Assembly: GCA_025455225.1 (NCBI GenBank)
Contig: JALOMY010000069.1
Coordinates: 1-10,389 of the forward strand
Length of the DNA stretch: 10,389 bases
Direction of reading: 5' to 3'
DNA from: Cyclobacteriaceae bacterium
Lineage (GTDB): Bacteria; Bacteroidota; Bacteroidia; Cytophagales; Cyclobacteriaceae
Positions 6,205 to 10,389 of the stretch are shown in pieces. The position numbers and the translations under genes are program-made. The notes under the pieces were generated by a model. The model searched no databases. It worked only from the letters and a program-made list of their open reading frames with translations, and was not told the origin of the DNA. Within the stretch, counting starts at the first letter, position 1, and the number at the start of each line of letters is the position of its first letter.

Positions 6205-8013
6205 ATGAAATTTATAAAATCAACAATACTCGCATTATTCCTCGTGCTGGCTGCTTCGTGTACGCTGGAGTTACAGGAAGATCCGAATGCGGTACAGCCT
6301 TCACAGGCGCTGCCCAACCTGGTGTTGAATAACATCCAGTTAAGTTTTGCAGGATGGTTCAATGGCGTCAGCACGTTTGGAATGCAGATGACCCGTTTGA
6401 TGAATTCAGGCGGATCAATATACCAGAATGTATACAGCCCGGAATCTTTTGATGGTACCTGGTCAACTGCCTATGCCAATATTCTTAACGATTCCGAGTT
6501 GCTAATTGCCAATGCCGATGCAAACGGATTGGCCCGGCATGCCGGTATGACCCGTGTAATCAGTGCCTATATGCTGGTAACTTTGGTCGACTTCTTCGGA
6601 GACGTGCCTTATTCCGAGGCTTTCACCGGATCGGGAAATTTCAACCCGAAACTGGATGACTCGGATGCCTTATACAACCTGGCATTGGAAAAGCTGGAGA
6701 AGGCCATTGAGGATTTAACGACCTTAACTATTCCTCAGGGTGGGTATTTAAATCCGGGGGCTCCAACTCCTCAGGATCTTTATTATGCCAATAATTATGG
6801 TTCCTGGGTACGGGCTGCCAATTCAATCCGGTTGAAGATTTACCTCAACCTGGGCGATGCTGCCGGAATCAATGCGGTGGTTGCACATCCCGGAGGATTA
6901 ATCGTATCGCCTGGCCATAACTTCGTATTCCGCTATGGCACCAATCAGGCCGACCCGGATGCCCGTCATCCCCGTTTCAATCAGAACTACCTGGGTGGTG
7001 GTGGTGCCTATATGTCGAACTGGCTGATGTGGCATATGTTCCATGCTTATAATGCTCAACAAAACGGGGCACCTGGTGATCCGCGTATACGTTTCTATTT
7101 CTATCGCCAGACTTCAACGAACAATACTGATCCGAATAATATTCGCTGTGTAGTTCAAACAACTCCACTACATTATCCTCAGTCAACAGGTACAGCTATC
7201 GTTGATAATGCTACCGCTGGAAGGCCTCCACTGGGAGTTGATCCTTCCCATCCTACCAACGACCCTGCACATCCAGCCTGGGGACGTACGTTCTGTTACC
7301 CGACTGATCGGGGATATTGGGGACGCGATCACATTGATCCTCAAGGTATTCCTCCGGATAACTTCTTACGCACAGCATGGGGTGTTTATCCATCTGGTGG
7401 ACGTTTTGATGCTAACGTGAATGCTGGCGTTGCACAGACGCAGGGTATGCGCGGTGGTGGCATGCAGCCCATCATGATGCGTTCATTTGTTCAATTCATG
7501 TTGTCTGAAGCTGCCCTGACTATAGCCGGAGTAAACACCGGAGCTTCTGCACGTGATCATTACGAAGATGGTATTGTGTTTTCCATGGATGACGTTCGTT
7601 CTTTCTCCGTTAACGGAAACTTCGGATTCGGTGCCGCTCCTCCAACAGAAGCGACAACCATCAATACCTTCTATCCGATTGATGTCTACAATGCAGACCG
7701 CGACAATTATGTTACCAGTGCACTGGCTGCTTTTGATGACCGTGTAGCTGTTTCGGCTGATGAGGCTATGAACTACGTTGGCCGTGAATTTTGGGTAGCT
7801 TCTTTCTGCAACGGAGTAGAGGCTTATAACCTCTATCGCAGAACCGGAAAACCTACCGGCATGCAGCCGGTAATCAACCCGGCTCCCGGAGCTTTTCCAA
7901 GATCATTCTGGTACCCGGCCAATGCGGCCAACCTGAACCGGAATATCGAACAGAAAACCAACCTGGAAGGCAGAGTTTTCTGGGATACAAACACTACTAA
8001 CCTTGATTTCTAA
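6205..8013 (+). CDS. SusD/RagB-type surface lipoprotein (SusD-like 2 family)
   Basis: 602 residues. A lipoprotein signal peptide ends in the lipobox LAASC, with Cys19 the lipidated residue. Acidic residues soon after (ELQEDP) resemble the export signal that sends lipoproteins to the outer face of the cell in this phylum. The N-terminal half has TPR-like helices of the SusD fold (WSTAYANILNDSELLIANAD, VISAYMLVTLVDFFGDVPYS, and LYNLALEKLEKAIEDL). The C-terminal part has the RSFVQFMLSEAALTIAGVN helix and a closing GVEAYNLYRRTGKP segment. SusD proteins form the lid that captures substrate for SusC; the adjacent SusC gene, 19 nt upstream, is the partner. The stretch at about 355-415 (FCYPTDRGYWGRDHIDPQG and after) is a large insertion-like region and explains the above-average length. 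Substrate cannot be read from the sequence. AGGAT just before the ATG is a modest ribosome-binding match. The frame is intact although its SusC partner is broken. Confidence 0.93.
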   Translation: MKFIKSTILALFLVLAASCTLELQEDPNAVQPSQALPNLVLNNIQLSFAGWFNGVSTFGMQMTRLMNSGGSIYQNVYSPESFDGTWSTAYANILNDSELLIANADANGLARHAGMTRVISAYMLVTLVDFFGDVPYSEAFTGSGNFNPKLDDSDALYNLALEKLEKAIEDLTTLTIPQGGYLNPGAPTPQDLYYANNYGSWVRAANSIRLKIYLNLGDAAGINAVVAHPGGLIVSPGHNFVFRYGTNQADPDARHPRFNQNYLGGGGAYMSNWLMWHMFHAYNAQQNGAPGDPRIRFYFYRQTSTNNTDPNNIRCVVQTTPLHYPQSTGTAIVDNATAGRPPLGVDPSHPTNDPAHPAWGRTFCYPTDRGYWGRDHIDPQGIPPDNFLRTAWGVYPSGGRFDANVNAGVAQTQGMRGGGMQPIMMRSFVQFMLSEAALTIAGVNTGASARDHYEDGIVFSMDDVRSFSVNGNFGFGAAPPTEATTINTFYPIDVYNADRDNYVTSALAAFDDRVAVSADEAMNYVGREFWVASFCNGVEAYNLYRRTGKPTGMQPVINPAPGAFPRSFWYPANAANLNRNIEQKTNLEGRVFWDTNTTNLDF

Positions 8014-8031
8014 TTCCAAATCCAAGAAAAA

Positions 8032-9186
8032 ATGAAGAAGATATTATATTCTACTCTCCTGGTGATGGTTTTGGTTGTCATGTCGTGCCGGGATGAATCT
8101 TTGTATCCCTTACCGTATGATGACCGGACATCCGGAGCGTATCTAAGAATGTACAGCATTGTATCGAATGTGTTTGATTTGAACGACCTGAATAACTCCG
8201 GTTTTGAAGTAACCTGGGAATCGGTTGATGCCAACGGTGGAAGAGACCTTGCAGAGGTTATCTTTTACGTGTCTCATCGAAGAGGGATCTCATTAACGGA
8301 TGAAGTGGAGGTTGCCCGGGTTCCGGCTTCTGCATTCCAGCCCGTTCCTGAACCTACCGGTTCAGTTTATACCCGTGCCACAGCACGCATTACAGCCAAC
8401 CAGGTACTTGCCGCATTGAATACTATTACGGCTGATCCCGATGGTGCAGACGGTTTGGTTGGTTTCCCGGGTGATTTACTGGCAGCAGACCAGATTGTTT
8501 TCCGCTGGGTGCAAGTGCTTAATGATGGACGTACCTTTTCTGTTCTAAATCCTCAGGCATCTGTTAATTCCGCATTTGCAAAAACTTCTGAGGCCAACAT
8601 GACACCCAATATCACGGGCGGTCAGTTTTACAGTGCTCCCTACATTTATACCGTTGTGGTACGCAGTCTTGTTGCAGACTCCTGGACTGGTGATTTTTCG
8701 TTAACACAAAACGCAATTTGGTCACCTTCTCATTCTGCTGAATTACATTCCCTGGCATTCCCAGCGGAATTAAACCAGGTTCTGTTTCCTGATCAATCTG
8801 TTACTTTAAGCAAGGTTCCGGGCGGACTTTCAACAGAACGGCAGTTTAATGTGAATTACCGGGGCGAAAACGTTACGATGCGGATTAACCTGGAGAACGG
8901 TACAGTGTGGATTCCTGTACAAAACTCTACCGTTGATTGTACGGCTGAACGTGAACTCTACTGGACAATGCCAACAACCGGTTCGTTTAGTCCGGGTTCA
9001 TTTGTATTGCCTCCCGGTTTACCTCAGGCCACTACACCGAACCGTGGTAGTTACAGTACAACTGCAGGATTAACTGCGGGCGATGTGCTCACCATTGGTG
9101 TTGATGATGATGCCGATGAGTATGGCCGCAGAAACGGGTATTGCTCCTGGACGTTACGTGTACGTTTAACGCTTACAAAACTTTAA
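8032..9186 (+). CDS. SusCD-associated lipoprotein of unknown family (SusE/SusF-position protein)
   Basis: 384 residues with a lipoprotein signal peptide: MKKILYSTLLVMVLVVMSC, where Cys19 is the lipidation site, followed by RDES, an acidic tail consistent with surface export. The rest is beta-rich. An Ig- or fibronectin-like stretch may lie at about 55-180 (FEVTWESVDANGGRDLAEVI). A GGQFYSAPYIYTVVV strand follows, and a C-terminal domain at about 215-384 includes an NVNYRGENVTMRINLENGTV stretch. Cys303 and Cys371 are the only other cysteines and could form a disulfide. It lies 18 nt after the SusD gene and just before a terminator, the place usually taken by SusE/SusF-like accessory binding lipoproteins. 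I do not recognise a named family. By position it may help bind substrate at the cell surface, but this is inference. Confidence 0.85.
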   Translation: MKKILYSTLLVMVLVVMSCRDESLYPLPYDDRTSGAYLRMYSIVSNVFDLNDLNNSGFEVTWESVDANGGRDLAEVIFYVSHRRGISLTDEVEVARVPASAFQPVPEPTGSVYTRATARITANQVLAALNTITADPDGADGLVGFPGDLLAADQIVFRWVQVLNDGRTFSVLNPQASVNSAFAKTSEANMTPNITGGQFYSAPYIYTVVVRSLVADSWTGDFSLTQNAIWSPSHSAELHSLAFPAELNQVLFPDQSVTLSKVPGGLSTERQFNVNYRGENVTMRINLENGTVWIPVQNSTVDCTAERELYWTMPTTGSFSPGSFVLPPGLPQATTPNRGSYSTTAGLTAGDVLTIGVDDDADEYGRRNGYCSWTLRVRLTLTKL

Positions 9187-9205
9187 TGCTCCAGTAGATT
9201 AAGAT

Positions 9206-9238
9206 AAAAATGACCGGTCAAGGCCGGTCATTTTTTTT
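9206..9238 (+). terminator. Intrinsic terminator of the SusC/SusD operon
   Basis: Arms ATGACCGG (9210-9217) and CCGGTCAT (9224-9231) pair perfectly around the loop TCAAGG. The stem can be lengthened by four A-T pairs and is followed by a run of eight T (9231-9238). It lies 20 nt after the third operon gene. The A-run on the other side would also allow some termination of opposite-strand transcription. Confidence 0.9.
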
Positions 9239-9282
9239 AAATCAGTTTTTATTTTTTTATCATAAACTGAAGGGTAAAAATT

Positions 9283-9290
9283 TTAATTTG
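9283..9290 (+). promoter_or_regulatory. Possible -7 element for the secreted hypothetical protein gene
   Basis: TTAATTTG differs from TAnnTTTG at one position. A start near 9297 would leave about 43 nt before the ATG at 9340. No good TTG-type -33 box stands at the expected distance. Some promoter is needed here because a strong terminator lies just upstream. Confidence 0.3.
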
Positions 9291-9339
9291 TGTGAGCTTC
9301 AAAAGATCAGATGGAAAAGACATAGTTCAAGCAGGAATT

Positions 9340-10116
9340 ATGGAAACAGAAAATTCATTATATAGAATATTAACTTATCTGCTAACAAGTACATTATTTA
9401 TTCATGTTGTACTGTTGGCTCATGTCTCTCATGCCCAACAAGATTTAATGAATACCGTTCGGGCAAACAACCTGGCCTATCGTTTAAATAACATGGGCGG
9501 TATGTTAAAGTCAGGCGATGTGATTACCGGGCTACCGTCATCGTTTACTTCCGAAGTTGTTGGTGATGTGTATTGGGATAAACATTGGGGTAAATCATCC
9601 ATACTCATGGAGAATCGTACCGAACCCGTGGAGGGATATCTCACGCGGTACGACATTCAAAAAAATGAATTTGAGTTTCTGCTTGAATCCAATGTGCGGG
9701 TATTATCCGGATCGAAAATTGTTGACATGATCTGGATTGATTCGCTGTCGGGCAAGACACGCTATTTAGTGAATGCAGGTAAGTATAAAGAGAATGGTGT
9801 TCCGCTAACCGGATTTATGGAACTTCTCTCCGAGGGTGATCAATCGTTGTTTAAAGTTATTCGTATCGAAATTCTTAAACCCGATTTTAATCCTGCTTTG
9901 AATGTGGGCAGCAAGGATACACGCATCATCAAAAAAGAATCGTTTTATTTTGCAACCGGCAATGACCTCGTCCAGATCAAATCCAAAAAGAGCGTAGAAC
10001 CCATCCTGCAAAGTAAGGGCGGGGCAGTAGAAAGTTACCTGAAACGGGAAGCTATTAAATTCACCAGGGAAGCCGATTTAGTTAAATTCTTCAACTTCGT
10101 GAACTCCCTGCAATAG
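9340..10116 (+). CDS. Secreted protein of unknown function
   Basis: 258 residues from the ATG at 9340. Residues 1-32 are a signal peptide (LLTSTLFIHVVLLAH core, cleavage after SHA, then QQDL), so the mature protein is exported to the periplasm or beyond; there is no lipobox and no later membrane span. The mature part is rich in short beta strands (SEVVGDVYWDKHWGKSSILM, GYLTRYDIQKNEFEFLL) and ends in a charged helix (READLVKFFNFVNSL). Proteins of this general look are common in Bacteroidota, but I cannot name a family or function. A GTG at 9292 in the same frame would add 16 residues in front of the signal peptide; I reject it because it falls at the likely transcription start and weakens the signal peptide. 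AGGA lies a few nt before the ATG. The gene sits alone between a terminator and the next SusC gene. Confidence 0.75.
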   Translation: METENSLYRILTYLLTSTLFIHVVLLAHVSHAQQDLMNTVRANNLAYRLNNMGGMLKSGDVITGLPSSFTSEVVGDVYWDKHWGKSSILMENRTEPVEGYLTRYDIQKNEFEFLLESNVRVLSGSKIVDMIWIDSLSGKTRYLVNAGKYKENGVPLTGFMELLSEGDQSLFKVIRIEILKPDFNPALNVGSKDTRIIKKESFYFATGNDLVQIKSKKSVEPILQSKGGAVESYLKREAIKFTREADLVKFFNFVNSLQ

Positions 10117-10131
10117 CCAAATTTAATTTGG
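10117..10131 (+). terminator. Small palindrome directly after the stop codon
   Basis: CCAAATT and AATTTGG form a perfect 7-nt inverted repeat around a single T; as RNA this is a 6-bp or shorter A/U-rich stem. It begins at the base after the TAG stop and has only TTT after it. Termination here is possible but weakly supported. Confidence 0.2.
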
Positions 10132-10222
10132 TTTAAAGTAAGGGTCTTACCACAATTCTTACACTTTATTCTGAAGGCCTGAAAGTTAATTTCTTTACGG
10201 ACTCATTTTTTTGTCTGCGGAT

Positions 10223-10252
10223 TTTGTTGGAGACCTGTTTTTTTTAGTTTTA
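10223..10252 (+). promoter_or_regulatory. Possible promoter of the second SusC gene
   Basis: TTTG at 10223-10226 and TAGTTTTA at 10245-10252 are 18 nt apart and fit the Bacteroidota pattern except that the last G is A. The predicted start near 10258 gives a leader of about 30 nt, similar to the first SusC gene. The -7 match is imperfect, and the same 8-mer also occurs twice at 867-882 where it is unlikely to be a promoter. Confidence 0.4.
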
Positions 10253-10269
10253 CCCCGCTTTAAAAAACG

Positions 10270-10279
10270 TTAACCTAAA
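10270..10279 (+). promoter_or_regulatory. Leader motif TTAACCTAAA before the second SusC gene
   Basis: Same 10-mer as at 2929-2938, here 9 nt before the ATG, within the predicted leader. The flanking leader bases of the two genes differ, so the match is not simply an extended recent duplication. Confidence 0.4.
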
Positions 10280-10288
10280 TAATAACAC

Positions 10289-10389
10289 ATGAAGAGAGTT
10301 CTACTAGTAATGGTTGTAGCGTTACTCCTTCCGCTCAGTACAGTCTGGGCGCAGGATCGTACCGTTACAGGGAGAGTTACTTCCCAAGA
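10289..10389 (+). CDS. Second SusC/RagA-type TonB-dependent transporter, 5' end only
   Basis: The first 33 codons of a gene that runs off the window. MKRVLLVMVVALLLPLSTVW is a signal peptide core, cleaved before or near AQDRTVTG. The following QDRTVTGRVTSQ is the start of the carboxypeptidase-regulatory-like domain and closely parallels QERTVSGRVTSAEDG of the SusC gene at 2949. It would therefore be a paralogue or the head of a second SusC/SusD unit. Domain identity beyond residue 33 is inference. No Shine-Dalgarno motif is seen; the leader is A-rich. A later Met at codon 8 would shorten the signal peptide and is less likely as the start. Confidence 0.8.
   Translation, partial: MKRVLLVMVVALLLPLSTVWAQDRTVTGRVTSQ

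Noticed and set aside
9292..9339. GTG start at 9292 for the secreted hypothetical protein
   Set aside because: It would place charged residues before the signal peptide and lies about where transcription should begin; the ATG at 9340 gives a normal signal peptide.
10123..10130. TTAATTTG as a second promoter -7 element, identical to 9283-9290
   Set aside because: It forms half of a palindrome right after a stop codon, has no -33 partner, and is about 160 nt from the next start; likely chance in A/T-rich DNA.

Overview
The window looks like Bacteroidota chromosome, most likely a Cytophagales-type environmental lineage. The lineage level is inference from protein style; no rRNA or marker gene is present. 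Supporting signs are a SusC/SusD pair with lipoproteins, a Bacteroidota-type promoter (TTTG, 17-nt spacer, TAGATTTG) before the SusC gene, A-rich leaders with little Shine-Dalgarno signal, and a short PabC-type lyase. All genes read on the + strand and coding density is high. No tRNA, rRNA, CRISPR array, insertion sequence or attachment site was seen.

Region 1 (1-2823) begins inside the 3' end of a chorismate-binding enzyme (PabB type). It overlaps by 17 nt a class-IV PLP lyase (PabC type), so together they give the p-aminobenzoate branch of folate synthesis. Eight nt later comes a 645-residue envelope protein with signal peptide, TPR repeats, a PD40 beta-propeller, a carboxypeptidase-regulatory-like domain and a C-terminal OmpA domain. 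This is the domain order of the type IX secretion protein PorE, but also of many paralogues.

Region 2 (2824-9238) is a SusC/SusD nutrient-uptake operon: promoter, SusC-type TonB-dependent transporter, SusD-type surface lipoprotein, a third lipoprotein of unknown family, and a strong intrinsic terminator. The SusC gene carries one in-frame TAG at codon 266 (3744-3746), exactly between plug and barrel. The frame is kept afterwards and the barrel is otherwise complete to its terminal Phe. The second part has no ATG for 324 nt after the stop, so it reads as one interrupted gene (recent pseudogene, strain polymorphism or sequence error), not two genes. No glycosidase, peptidase or regulator is present, so the substrate cannot be told.

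Region 3 (9239-10389) holds one secreted protein of unknown function and then the first 33 codons of a second SusC-type gene. Its leader shares the 10-mer TTAACCTAAA, at almost the same distance from the ATG, with the first SusC gene. I found no clear sign of a wholly new system. The points most worth a second look are the nonsense codon in SusC and the shared leader motif.
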